From assembly GCA_965247565.1 (NCBI GenBank), contig CBDFHF010000002.1, positions 428,316 through 492,315 of the forward strand: a DNA stretch of 64,000 bases, written 5' to 3'. This document shows positions 46,838 to 53,956 of the stretch, piece by piece. The translations under genes and the position numbers were made by a program. The stretch's first letter is position 1. Every line of letters begins with the position of its first letter. The notes below the pieces were generated by a model, which saw only the letters and a list, made by a program, of their open reading frames with translations, was not told the DNA's origin and searched no databases. The DNA comes from CBDFHF01 sp965247565 (GTDB taxonomy: Bacteria; Pseudomonadota; Gammaproteobacteria; Methylococcales; Methylomonadaceae).

Positions 46838-48118
46838 ATGGCAGCAATAATAGATATTCGTGCAAGAGAAGTTTTAGATTCCCGCGGTAACCCAACAGTG
46901 GAAGCTGATGTTATTTTGGCATCAGGCATTGTTGGTAGTGCAATGGTCCCTTCTGGAGCATCTACCGGTGAACGTGAAGCTATCGAATTGCGTGATGGCG
47001 ATAAAGCTCGTTACTTAGGCAAAGGCGTCTTAAATGCAGTTAAGAATGTTAAAACCGAAATTCGCGATGCGGTTGTTGGTATGGATGTCGCGGATCAGCC
47101 CGGTATCGATAATAAAATGATAGCCTTGGATGGTACAGACACCAAAGCTCGTTTAGGTGCAAATGCCATGTTGGCGGTATCGATGGCCGCAGCCCACGCT
47201 GCCGCAAAAGAAGCAGGGCAACCACTGTATAGACATTTTAACAAATCCGGTGAATTCATTTTACCGGTACCGATGATGAATATCATCAATGGTGGATCTC
47301 ACGCCGATAACAGTGTTGATTTACAAGAGTTCATGATTTTGCCTGTTGGTGCACCTTCTTTCCGTGAAGCTATTCGTTACGGCGCAGAAGTATTCCATAA
47401 CTTGGCAAAAGTTCTAAAAAGCAAAGGCTTGGCAACTACCGTAGGTGACGAAGGTGGTTTTGCACCAAACCTATCTTCTAACGAAGAAGCCATCAGCGTT
47501 ATTCTGCAAGCCATCGAACAAGCCGGCTACAAACCCGGAGTAGATATTTACTTAGGTTTGGATGCAGCAGCGTCTGAATATTATCACGACGGCATTTACG
47601 ATTTGGCCTCAGAAAGCAAAACCTACAGCTCAGCACAAATGGCTGATTTTTTTGTCGATTGGGTTAACAAATATCCGATTATCAGTATCGAAGATGGTTT
47701 TGATGAAAATGATTGGGATGGCTGGAAGTTAATGACTGAAAAATTGGGTAACCGTATCCAGTTGGTGGGTGATGATTTGTTTGTAACTAACCCAGCTATC
47801 CTGAAAAAAGGTATAGAAAAAAATATCGCCAACTCCATCTTGATCAAAGTTAACCAAATCGGCACCTTGACGGAAACATTTGCAGCAGTGGATATGGCAC
47901 ATAAGGCCTCTTATACGGCGGTTATGTCGCATCGCTCTGGAGAAACCGAGGATGTTACTATTGCTGATTTGGCTGTCGCTACCGGCACAGGTCAAATTAA
48001 AACCGGCTCATTAAGTCGTTCTGATCGTGTCGCTAAATACAATCGCTTAATGAAAATCGAAGAAGAACTGGGCGGTTTAGCTAGATACGCAGGTCGAAGC
48101 TCATTTAAAATGTTGTAA
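46838..48118 (+). CDS. eno: Enolase
   Basis: A 426-residue glycolytic enzyme interconverting 2-phosphoglycerate and phosphoenolpyruvate. Signatures: REVLDSRGNPTVEADV, VPSGASTGEREA, NIINGGSHADNSVDLQEFMI, VGDEGGFAPN, the metal ligands in SIEDG and the loop SHRSGETED. It starts 9 bases after kdsA and is followed by a rho-independent terminator. Confidence 0.98.
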   Translation: MAAIIDIRAREVLDSRGNPTVEADVILASGIVGSAMVPSGASTGEREAIELRDGDKARYLGKGVLNAVKNVKTEIRDAVVGMDVADQPGIDNKMIALDGTDTKARLGANAMLAVSMAAAHAAAKEAGQPLYRHFNKSGEFILPVPMMNIINGGSHADNSVDLQEFMILPVGAPSFREAIRYGAEVFHNLAKVLKSKGLATTVGDEGGFAPNLSSNEEAISVILQAIEQAGYKPGVDIYLGLDAAASEYYHDGIYDLASESKTYSSAQMADFFVDWVNKYPIISIEDGFDENDWDGWKLMTEKLGNRIQLVGDDLFVTNPAILKKGIEKNIANSILIKVNQIGTLTETFAAVDMAHKASYTAVMSHRSGETEDVTIADLAVATGTGQIKTGSLSRSDRVAKYNRLMKIEEELGGLARYAGRSSFKML

Positions 48119-48126
48119 CTTCTGAG

Positions 48127-48150
48127 GGCGACCTTACAAGGTCGCCTTTT
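48127..48150 (+). terminator. Rho-independent terminator after eno
   Basis: GGCGACCTT (48127-48135) pairs with AAGGTCGCC (48138-48146) and is followed by TTTT. It lies 8 bases after the eno stop and 23 bases before the ftsB coding region. Confidence 0.85.
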
Positions 48151-48173
48151 CTACGATTTTTGAGGATGCTCCA

Positions 48174-48443
48174 ATAAAAATAGTTATTACCATCGTTATC
48201 TTGTTGATCGTGCAGCTTCAATACCGGTTATGGCAAGGAGATGGCGGTATTGCAGAAATCAAAACAGCTCAGCAACAACTTGATGAATTAAAGGCGCTTA
48301 GCGAACAAAAGAAAGAGCGAAACGAAGCCTTATATGCTGAGGTTCTCGATTTAAGGAAGGGTCAGGAAGCCTATGAAGAACGTGCCCGTGATGAGTTGGG
48401 TATGATTAAACAAAATGAAACGTTTTTTCAGATTGTTGAATAA
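48174..48443 (+). CDS. ftsB: Cell division protein FtsB
   Basis: FtsB is a bitopic divisome protein that forms a coiled-coil complex with FtsL and FtsQ. The protein has the typical LQYRLWQGDGGI after the membrane span, then a Glu/Lys/Gln coiled coil and an ELGMIKQNETFFQIVE tail. The position where the family Met is expected is ATA at 48174 (reading I-KIVITIVILLIVQLQYRLW), with a GAGG site at good spacing and no ATG, GTG or TTG upstream in frame. A TTG at 48201 is the first conventional start but would cut off half of the membrane span. I give 48174 as the likely start with reserve. Confidence 0.85.
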   Translation: MKIVITIVILLIVQLQYRLWQGDGGIAEIKTAQQQLDELKALSEQKKERNEALYAEVLDLRKGQEAYEERARDELGMIKQNETFFQIVE

Positions 48444-48500
48444 CGGAAAACTTTTCTGCAATTGTTGTTCTAAATATTCCTAACCATAACTGTTCTTGAA

Positions 48501-49193
48501 ATGACCAAACCGACAAAATTCTGGGCTGTAGTACCTGCTGCCGGTGTTGGCAAACGCATGAACGCAGATCGACCAAAACAATATTTGGAGCTGGCTGGCA
48601 AAACCGTGATTGAACACACCTTAACTAGATTGCTGCAAGCTAAGGTTTTTAGCGCGGTTGCAGTAGCCATCTCTACAGAAGACCCTTATTGGCCTGATTT
48701 GGCCATTTCAAACCATACCAACATCATAACTGCACCCGGCGGTAAAGAACGTGCTGATTCGGTGCTGTCCGCATTAAAAGCAATCAGAGAGCAAGCCGCA
48801 GATAAGGATTGGGTGTTGGTTCATGATGCCGCCAGACCCTGCATTACTTGCTTAGATATACATCAATTGATAGAGAAATTAGGGGATGACGAAATTGGCG
48901 GCATTTTGGCCTTATCGTCACACGACACCCTAAAAAATGTAGAGGGCTGTAACATACTCAATACATTGGATAGAAGCCATATCTGGCGGGCATTAACTCC
49001 GCAAATGTTTCGCTACGGTATGTTAAAAACTGCTCTGCAAGAAAGTCAGGGAAATTCGGCTATTACCGACGAAGCCAGTGCATTGGAGTTAAAAGGCTTA
49101 CAGCCGAAAATAGTCGAAGGCCGACCCGATAACATCAAAATCACTAGACCAGAAGACTTAGATTTAGCGCAATTTTATTTGGAGCGACAATGA
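48501..49193 (+). CDS. ispD: 2-C-methyl-D-erythritol 4-phosphate cytidylyltransferase
   Basis: A 230-residue enzyme of the MEP isoprenoid pathway forming CDP-ME from CTP and MEP. Motifs: AVVPAAGVGKRMNADRPKQY, the HDAARPC block and a DEASALE region near residue 190. It overlaps ispF by 4 bases. ftsB-ispD-ispF order is standard in Gammaproteobacteria. Confidence 0.97.
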   Translation: MTKPTKFWAVVPAAGVGKRMNADRPKQYLELAGKTVIEHTLTRLLQAKVFSAVAVAISTEDPYWPDLAISNHTNIITAPGGKERADSVLSALKAIREQAADKDWVLVHDAARPCITCLDIHQLIEKLGDDEIGGILALSSHDTLKNVEGCNILNTLDRSHIWRALTPQMFRYGMLKTALQESQGNSAITDEASALELKGLQPKIVEGRPDNIKITRPEDLDLAQFYLERQ

Positions 49194-49663
49194 TTAGAGT
49201 GGGGCAGGGTTACGATGTACATCGTTTTAAAGAGGGGGATAACATCATTTTAGGTGGTGTAAAAATACCTTACGAGCAAGGTTTAGAAGCTCATTCTGAT
49301 GGTGATGTAGTTTTGCATGCTTTATGCGACGCAATTTTAGGTGCTGCCGCCTTAGGCGATATAGGAAAACATTTTCCTGATACCGATCCGAATTTTAAGG
49401 GTGCTGACAGCCGCGTTTTATTACGCCATGTCTACAATGTTGTACAGGCAAAAGGTTATCGCCTAATCAATGCTGACATCACTATCATTGCACAGGCACC
49501 CAAAATGTCGCCACATACTGCAGCCATGTGCAGCAACATAGCTTATGATCTAGATATTGACATTGATTGGGTTAATGTCAAAGCTACCACTACTGAAAAG
49601 CTGGGCTTTGAAGGCCGCAAAGAAGGCATCGCCGTACAAGCGGTAGTTTTAATAGAAAAGTAG
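49190..49663 (+). CDS. ispF: 2-C-methyl-D-erythritol 2,4-cyclodiphosphate synthase
   Basis: A 157-residue MEP-pathway enzyme. It starts IRVGQGYDVHRFKEGD (metal ligands in DVH) and carries EAHSDGDVVLHALCDAILGAA, DIGKHFPDTD and KATTTEKLGFEGRKEGIAVQ. The stop lies about 40 bases before the prophage boundary, so the dif-like site is immediately downstream of ispF. Confidence 0.97.
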   Translation: MIRVGQGYDVHRFKEGDNIILGGVKIPYEQGLEAHSDGDVVLHALCDAILGAAALGDIGKHFPDTDPNFKGADSRVLLRHVYNVVQAKGYRLINADITIIAQAPKMSPHTAAMCSNIAYDLDIDIDWVNVKATTTEKLGFEGRKEGIAVQAVVLIEK

Positions 49664-49704
49664 AAAATGCCTCAACTGAAATAGTGTTTTGTGCTGATGA
49701 TATA

Positions 49705-49732
49705 ATTTAACATAATATATAGATTCCATCAT
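49705..49732. other. Left prophage/chromosome junction with dif-like XerD arm
   Basis: ATTTAACATAA (49705-49715) is identical to the XerD-binding arm of E. coli dif read on the complementary strand. It is followed by a six-base centre TATATA (49716-49721; E. coli TATACA) and then GATTCCATCAT, which does not match the XerC arm (expected TTATGCGCACC). This is the pattern left when an Xer-dependent phage has inserted in dif: the chromosomal XerC half is expected to the right of the array, outside the window. Confidence 0.8.
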
Positions 49733-50057
49733 AAGCCGCACGGCAAAACCCGCTAACCGCTTGAACGATCACAAATAAACTCGCCGCAATTCCGGACACA
49801 CGGGAAATAATTTCCCACGCCTTTTTTACTTCACCACTGCTTCTTGCTATTGCCGCTGCAATTAATAATTCTTTTCTGTCAATTTTTAAATGATCGGCAA
49901 CTTTTAGCGCTGTTTCGTCCGATATTAAATTACGGCTTCTTATGTTTGCTATTGTGCTTCTATCAATATTTAGTTCTTTAGCGCTTTTGTAATCGCTACC
50001 GGTTAATTCTTTTAGTTCATCAAGATATTCATTTATCGATTTCATCTTTTTTCCCAT
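49707..50057 (-). CDS. Phage HTH repressor-like protein, 3' end altered by integration
   Basis: A 116-residue protein (112 if started at the second Met, MKSINEYL). The N-terminal XRE-like helix-turn-helix reads LKELTGSDYKSAKELNIDRS followed by TIANIRSRNLISDETALKVADHLKIDR. A C-terminal hydrophobic segment (VSGIAASLFVIVQAVSGF) looks like a membrane anchor. It is divergent from the early phage genes, like RstR of CTX phage. The att core lies in its last codons. Here the frame ends at TGTTAA inside the chromosomal XerD arm, whereas in the second unit it continues 16 residues (KIVSRGQNWQKRNFGT). Confidence 0.82.
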   Translation of the reverse strand: MGKKMKSINEYLDELKELTGSDYKSAKELNIDRSTIANIRSRNLISDETALKVADHLKIDRKELLIAAAIARSSGEVKKAWEIISRVSGIAASLFVIVQAVSGFCRAAYDGIYILC

Positions 50058-50058
50058 T

Positions 50059-50355
50059 TCATCTGCAAATTTTCTTTAAGCTTTTCTTATGGAACCAGCA
50101 TTCTCTTCCTGGCTTACTTATTCTGTTCCATTTGTTTTCATGATTCCAAGGTGGCATATCTAATAGATCAGGATTCTCGTTTATATATTTCGTTTCAATC
50201 ATGTTTTTTTGCATTCTTTCACCCATTTCTTCTATGGGTTTTGTCGTTGCTTCAAAAAGTATTTTTTGTGCCAATGATAGTAAATTATCGGCATTTACTT
50301 GAGTTGAATAAACAAAAAATATTAGCATTATCAATATCTTATCTTCTCTTTTCAT
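50059..50355 (-). CDS. Small exported phage protein
   Basis: A 98-residue protein with a signal peptide (ILIMLIFFVYSTQVNA) and a short polar mature part ending GRECWFHKKSLKKICR with two cysteines. AAGGTGAG precedes the ATG. It is the first gene of a leftward pair: its stop is one base before the start of the HTH gene, so the two are coupled. No family is recognised. A role in superinfection exclusion or envelope interaction is possible, but this is inference. Confidence 0.65.
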   Translation of the reverse strand: MKREDKILIMLIFFVYSTQVNADNLLSLAQKILFEATTKPIEEMGERMQKNMIETKYINENPDLLDMPPWNHENKWNRISKPGRECWFHKKSLKKICR

Positions 50356-50360
50356 TTTCT

Positions 50361-50483
50361 CACCTTACGTTATTTTTAAGGTGAATCATAGCTACTAATC
50401 AAATATTTTATTGTCGATCTTGTCACAACGTTTACGTTTCGACAACATTACTATTGACTCTTTATTTAATCAATGGTTACACT
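50361..50483. promoter_or_regulatory. Divergent regulatory region of prophage unit 1
   Basis: Between the divergent genes are two inverted repeats, CACCTTA (50361-50367)/TAAGGTG (50377-50383) overlapping the ribosome-binding site of the leftward gene, and TTGTCGA (50411-50417)/TCGACAA (50439-50445). A rightward promoter candidate is TTGACT (50454-50459) with TACACT (50478-50483), 18-bp spacing. A further CAATGGTT/AACCATTG pair (50471-50478 and about 50519-50526) brackets the leader. These are candidate operators of the adjacent HTH protein. Confidence 0.6.
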
Positions 50484-50536
50484 ATGTAAACGCTTTCGTA
50501 ATGTAAGCTATTACAACCAACCATTGAGGGCAGTCA

Positions 50537-50791
50537 ATGACCAAAAAAATATCTGATTTATATCTACAAATCGAAGAGCTACGCGTACAAGTTGAACGCT
50601 TGCAACTCGCTTCTTCAATTTGCCCCATTACCGGCTTAGTCTGTGAAAATTGCACTTTCGAGTATGCCGAATGTGATACCAAGATTCAGCATTTACGCGA
50701 TATAGCCCCAACGCTTGACGCTGCAAAAGTCGACAAATACCGCTCCAAATTAATGGATCAAATCCCCAATCAAGTCGGCGTATTGCTATGA
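50537..50791 (+). CDS. Small Cys-rich early phage protein
   Basis: An 84-residue protein starting after a TTGAGGG site. Residues 3-25 form an amphipathic coiled coil (KKISDLYLQIEELRVQVERL). The centre holds SSICPITGLVCENCTFEYAE plus a further Cys, a C-x6-C-x2-C-x7-C array that could bind zinc. It is the first rightward gene, so it is expressed early. It ends in ATGA overlapping the next ORF. No family recognised. Confidence 0.7.
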   Translation: MTKKISDLYLQIEELRVQVERLQLASSICPITGLVCENCTFEYAECDTKIQHLRDIAPTLDAAKVDKYRSKLMDQIPNQVGVLL

Positions 50792-50913
50792 GATTCAAAG
50801 TTTATAACGTTGGCTTTCAGCTAAAGCCGCATGATCATGTTTTTAAACCATTAATGGACACCTCTATTTTCGATGTACGTGGCCATGACTGGAAAGGGCT
50901 TTTGCCTTTCTAA
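50788..50913 (+). CDS. Small phage ORF (41 aa) coupled to the preceding gene
   Basis: The ORF starts inside the stop of the 84-residue gene (ATGA overlap) and encodes a soluble peptide starting MRFKVYNVGFQLKPHDHVF and ending HDWKGLLPF. It is conserved base-for-base in unit 2. No family is recognised; coupling is the main support. Confidence 0.5.
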   Translation: MRFKVYNVGFQLKPHDHVFKPLMDTSIFDVRGHDWKGLLPF

Positions 50914-50955
50914 CATGAAAAGTTTCTCCCTGAAAAGTGCCCAGGGGCACTGCTT

Positions 50956-51004
50956 GCCGTTCGTGTCCTCTGGGTACGCTATACCCACGAACGGCACCTT
51001 TTTT
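50956..51004 (+). terminator. Rho-independent terminator between early genes and membrane peptides
   Basis: GCCGTTCGTG (50956-50965) pairs perfectly with CACGAACGGC (50986-50995). An inner GGGTA/TACCC pair extends the hairpin. A run of six Ts (50999-51004) follows after three bases. It would limit readthrough from the two early genes into the rep and coat region. Confidence 0.85.
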
Positions 51005-51017
51005 GCGGTTTTTCATC

Positions 51018-51107
51018 ATGAATGAATTACTTCTATCAATTGCCGTTTTTATTAACGTTGTGTTCTTTTTGCATTTCTTCGCTAATTTCTTCGGAGGGCG
51101 TTTTTAA
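51018..51107 (+). CDS. 29-residue phage membrane peptide (pVII/pIX-like candidate)
   Basis: MNELLLSIAVF begins a single hydrophobic helix with a short GGRF end. Its TAA overlaps the ATG of the next peptide (TAATG). Size, single span and tandem arrangement resemble the pVII and pIX tip proteins of Ff phages, though here they precede the replication gene rather than follow it. The function is inference. Confidence 0.55.
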   Translation: MNELLLSIAVFINVVFFLHFFANFFGGRF

Positions 51108-51196
51108 TGGATGACTTATTCTTAAATATTGATGTTCTTTTGATCATCTCTTTTTTCATCGGCTCGACTTTTACTTGTTTATTTTTTCTTAAGTAA
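51107..51196 (+). CDS. 29-residue phage membrane peptide, second of pair (pVII/pIX-like candidate)
   Basis: MDDLFLNIDVLL begins an acidic N-terminus followed by a hydrophobic span and a terminal Lys, the charge layout of a bitopic inner-membrane coat peptide. Its start overlaps the previous stop, and its own TAA overlaps the ATG at 51196. The chain of TAATG overlaps supports translation. Confidence 0.55.
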   Translation: MDDLFLNIDVLLIISFFIGSTFTCLFFLK

Positions 51197-51684
51197 TGGC
51201 CTCTCTAGTCTGTAATCATCCTATGCCAAAAAACACCCGCGTTTGTTATTGGTCTGATGATTTTCAATTACCCGAGCCAATAATACGCGTTTCTCATTTC
51301 TCGGCCGAAGAAAAAAAGCTCTTCAATGATTTTGAAGAATTGCGCTTTTTTGAAAAAAATAACGCTTTAATGCTGCAAGTATTGCCACGTAAAAATGAAA
51401 AAACTGTCATTTCTACCGCAATCATTGCGCTCGAAAATTACGAAATTGAAATTATTTCAGCTTTTAACGATGAACCCGCGAAAAGCTTGAAAACGGCAAA
51501 AAGTTTGGGTGATAGTAACACCCAAACTATGTTCGGACCTCCGAACAATAACAATGCAATATCACATGCAATTATTGCTTTTCAAAATAAAGGAAACAAA
51601 ATAAACATTGACACAGAACAAAAAATCACACTTAAAACTAACTGCGGACATCCGCATAAATACCGCGATTACAAGGCTAAGTAA
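51196..51684 (+). CDS. Phage protein of unknown function (162 aa)
   Basis: A 162-residue soluble protein with a basic C-terminus (KTNCGHPHKYRDYKAK) and Asn-rich centre (FGPPNNNNAISHAI). It is overlapped at both ends by TAATG with the membrane peptide upstream and the replication gene downstream, so all are co-translated. I do not recognise a family. Confidence 0.68.
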   Translation: MASLVCNHPMPKNTRVCYWSDDFQLPEPIIRVSHFSAEEKKLFNDFEELRFFEKNNALMLQVLPRKNEKTVISTAIIALENYEIEIISAFNDEPAKSLKTAKSLGDSNTQTMFGPPNNNNAISHAIIAFQNKGNKINIDTEQKITLKTNCGHPHKYRDYKAK

Positions 51685-52829
51685 TGAACGGGTATTTCAT
51701 CGACAAACTGAACGTGGTTCAAGACCATACCGACAAGGGGAGATTGCCCTTAATCGGTAAAACCGGTTTTTGGCGTGTCGATCTACAAACCGGAACCGTT
51801 TCTGAAAAAATGTCTATCATGGATTTAAAACTAGAAGGCAGTTATTCGTCATCCTTGCAAATTTGTTGTGATGGTAATGTTGTTTCTGTTTATGGCAACC
51901 CCAGCCGATATGGCCGAATAGATAACCTTTTCGGATTAACTACCCTAGAAGCCTGTATAGAGGTTTATAACCGTGAACTTAAAAAACTGGGCTTACCCAT
52001 CTTTACGAAGTGTACTAATTACCTATATTTACAAAATTCAGGCGCCAAAGCCAATAAAACAGCTAATGGTGCGCTTATTAAGCATATCGACATTACTAAG
52101 AATCTTTCGGTAGGGCAGGGCAACGAATCCACCTTTTTAAAAGCTTTAGCGACTCAATCGGTTAATAAAAGCGTCCCGCCGTATTTATACCCAAACCATC
52201 ACACCGTTGAGTGGTTCGGTAAAAACATGCAAAAGAATGGTAGTACCTACCGCTATTTAAAATGCTATTCAAAACTGGCCGATCTAATTCGCCACCATTC
52301 AAAAATTAATCGCTCAACAACTGACTTTAAGGATCATCAATACTATGAAAAATTAATAGCTTTTGCTGATGAATATGGAATTGTTCGTGAAGAGCATTCT
52401 TTCAAATCCCCTTTTCTAAAAAAACATAATTTATTTGCTTACGGCCTATTCGAACTAAGTGAATTCGAAGACCATTTAAACCCTATTACCGATATTAGAA
52501 AAAGATTAGAGGTTACAAAAATGAAACACGACAACATTGCACAAGAGCTTTTAGATGCTGGTATTTGTAACAACAAACTATCCGCAAATTCAACACAGCT
52601 TGTTTATAAGTTGTGGCTATATGGCGAAGTAATCGATATAGCTAGAACACAGTTTTATACTCATAGAACTCGTCTCCTAAAACTCGGCATTGATATTTCA
52701 ATCAAGCTCGACATTAACTATCAACCCTTAAGACTCAAAGAGGCCCAAATTATTGAATGTAAAGATACTCAAATCCCTGACTGGTACAGGATGCCAGAAA
52801 AACATAGCCATTTATCACTCGTAGCCTAA
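51684..52829 (+). CDS. Phage replication initiator (gene II/X, RstA-like)
   Basis: A 381-residue protein. The N-terminal part has FIDKLNVVQDH and, after an LPLIGKTGFWRVD block, GSYSSSLQICCDGNVVSVYG and NPSRYGRIDNLFGL. This is the same arrangement as gene II/CRI-type replication proteins of filamentous phages such as CTX RstA. The later part has YLKCYSKLADLIRHH, typical of this family. It nicks the viral strand to start rolling-circle replication. The gene is coupled to the 162-residue ORF. The second unit differs here by one residue (Pro to Leu near residue 267). Confidence 0.87.
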   Translation: MNGYFIDKLNVVQDHTDKGRLPLIGKTGFWRVDLQTGTVSEKMSIMDLKLEGSYSSSLQICCDGNVVSVYGNPSRYGRIDNLFGLTTLEACIEVYNRELKKLGLPIFTKCTNYLYLQNSGAKANKTANGALIKHIDITKNLSVGQGNESTFLKALATQSVNKSVPPYLYPNHHTVEWFGKNMQKNGSTYRYLKCYSKLADLIRHHSKINRSTTDFKDHQYYEKLIAFADEYGIVREEHSFKSPFLKKHNLFAYGLFELSEFEDHLNPITDIRKRLEVTKMKHDNIAQELLDAGICNNKLSANSTQLVYKLWLYGEVIDIARTQFYTHRTRLLKLGIDISIKLDINYQPLRLKEAQIIECKDTQIPDWYRMPEKHSHLSLVA

Positions 52830-52858
52830 TTTAAACTTTAAACTCAAGGAAAAACAAA

Positions 52859-53209
52859 ATGAAACTTCTTGTTCAATCTATTTCAACAGCTACCGGGCTT
52901 TCCAAGGCAACAAACACACCTTTTTCTATTCCTCAGTTGGTTTGTTTAATCCCGTTCGAAACTGTTGAAACTTCAAAATATCAAAATCGCGGTGTCGGTC
53001 TCACGACTGTACAAATGCAGGTTGCTAATGATTTCTTTCCAGAATTGGAAAGAGAACTAACCGCAAAATTTCAAGGTATGCCAATTGTTTTTGACTTCAC
53101 TACGTCAGTTAATTCAAGGGGTCAAACCATCATTACAGGTTTCGAACAACAACCCGCAATAGTTAATGATCTTGCAAAGCCTGAAACAGTGAAAAAGGTT
53201 TTCGGCTAA
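52859..53209 (+). CDS. Candidate phage single-stranded DNA-binding protein (pV/RstB-like)
   Basis: A 116-residue soluble protein placed directly after the replication initiator with an AAGGAAA site, the position of RstB or gene V proteins that coat viral single strands. Its content (VGLTTVQMQVANDFFPELER and VFDFTTSVNSRGQTIITGFE) is beta-rich. The identification is by position and size more than by motif. Confidence 0.65.
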   Translation: MKLLVQSISTATGLSKATNTPFSIPQLVCLIPFETVETSKYQNRGVGLTTVQMQVANDFFPELERELTAKFQGMPIVFDFTTSVNSRGQTIITGFEQQPAIVNDLAKPETVKKVFG

Positions 53210-53212
53210 AAC

Positions 53213-53581
53213 ATGGCTCTAAGTGCATTTAACGGTTATTGCTACGCTACCGAATCCCTTGCGGCTTTGGCTGAGCTATCTGAGCCTGTCGAATGGTCAC
53301 AAGGTAACATTGTTTGGCAAAAGCTAAGTTATAACCCAACAACCAAGATTATGACTTACGGTTATAAGGGTTATAACGCGACTGTTACTAACTTCACTGT
53401 TAACCCCGGCTTTGTTCGCAATTATCCCGTTTGCACGGTAGAAGGCCCATTAGCTAATTCAATGGATAAATACCTAGGTTTCGACGCTGAAACCATGAGT
53501 GTAATAGTAGGCGAAACATTGCTTATTTTTATACTCGGTCTTTCCCTTGGTGCTGTTTACAAGGTAATGACAAAAGATTAA
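53213..53581 (+). CDS. Phage membrane protein of unknown function
   Basis: A 122-residue protein with a polar, aromatic N-terminal 90 residues and one C-terminal membrane span (VIVGETLLIFILGLSLGAVY) followed by KVMTKD. It starts two bases after the preceding stop. Bitopic topology and position before the coat gene suggest a minor virion or assembly protein. No family recognised. Confidence 0.65.
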   Translation: MALSAFNGYCYATESLAALAELSEPVEWSQGNIVWQKLSYNPTTKIMTYGYKGYNATVTNFTVNPGFVRNYPVCTVEGPLANSMDKYLGFDAETMSVIVGETLLIFILGLSLGAVYKVMTKD

Positions 53582-53667
53582 CGCTCTATGAGCATTAAAA
53601 AACTAACCGTGCCCAGTTTTAAATTTTATAAGCACTTACTTTTAACTTTCCATAAGGAAAAAAAATC

Positions 53668-53871
53668 ATGAAAAATTTTCTAAAAAATGGCGGTTTAGTT
53701 GTTCCTGGTTCTTTGGTTGCAAGCTCTGCTTTCGCTGCAGATTATACAACTGCAATCACTAGCGCTTTTACTGCTGCTACTTCAAACGTTTCTGCTGCTA
53801 CTCTTGGTATGGTTGGTTTGGCCGCTTTAGTTACCGGCGTAGGCTTGATCATTTCTTTGATCCGCAAATAA
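53668..53871 (+). CDS. Major coat protein (pVIII-like), allele 1
   Basis: A 67-residue precursor with a signal peptide (FLKNGGLVVPGSLVASSAFA) cleaved after AFA, a short mature N-terminus (ADYTTAITSAFTAATSNVSA), a membrane span (LGMVGLAALVTGVGLIISL) and basic end (IRK). This is the standard inovirus major coat layout. AAGGAAAA precedes the start. Compared with unit 2 the protein differs in 13 or so positions, nearly all in the signal peptide and first mature residues, and the gene is one codon longer. The flanking DNA is identical. Confidence 0.93.
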   Translation: MKNFLKNGGLVVPGSLVASSAFAADYTTAITSAFTAATSNVSAATLGMVGLAALVTGVGLIISLIRK

Positions 53872-53880
53872 GCAAAACTC

Positions 53881-53955
53881 ATGCTAACGACCACAATAAT
53901 AGCTTGCACCTTCATGATTATGTTCGTTGCCGGCGTAATATTGGGGAGTCGTTAG
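53881..53955 (+). CDS. Tiny hydrophobic phage peptide (24 aa)
   Basis: An ORF of 24 codons between the coat and adsorption genes encodes a single hydrophobic helix (TIIACTFMIMFVAGVILG). The next gene starts two bases after its stop. Position and character fit a small virion membrane protein, but support is limited to layout. Confidence 0.4.
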   Translation: MLTTTIIACTFMIMFVAGVILGSR

Positions 53956-53956
53956 C

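Noticed and set aside
50915..51025. 36-codon ORF between the early genes and the membrane peptides
   Set aside because: It spans the 50956-51004 terminator hairpin, has an odd composition and no domain; the hairpin explains the sequence better.
53588..53671. 27-residue ORF ending in TGA that overlaps the coat gene ATG
   Set aside because: Its product is a basic peptide without span or motif, and the stretch holds the coat gene ribosome-binding site. Overlap alone is not enough to call it.
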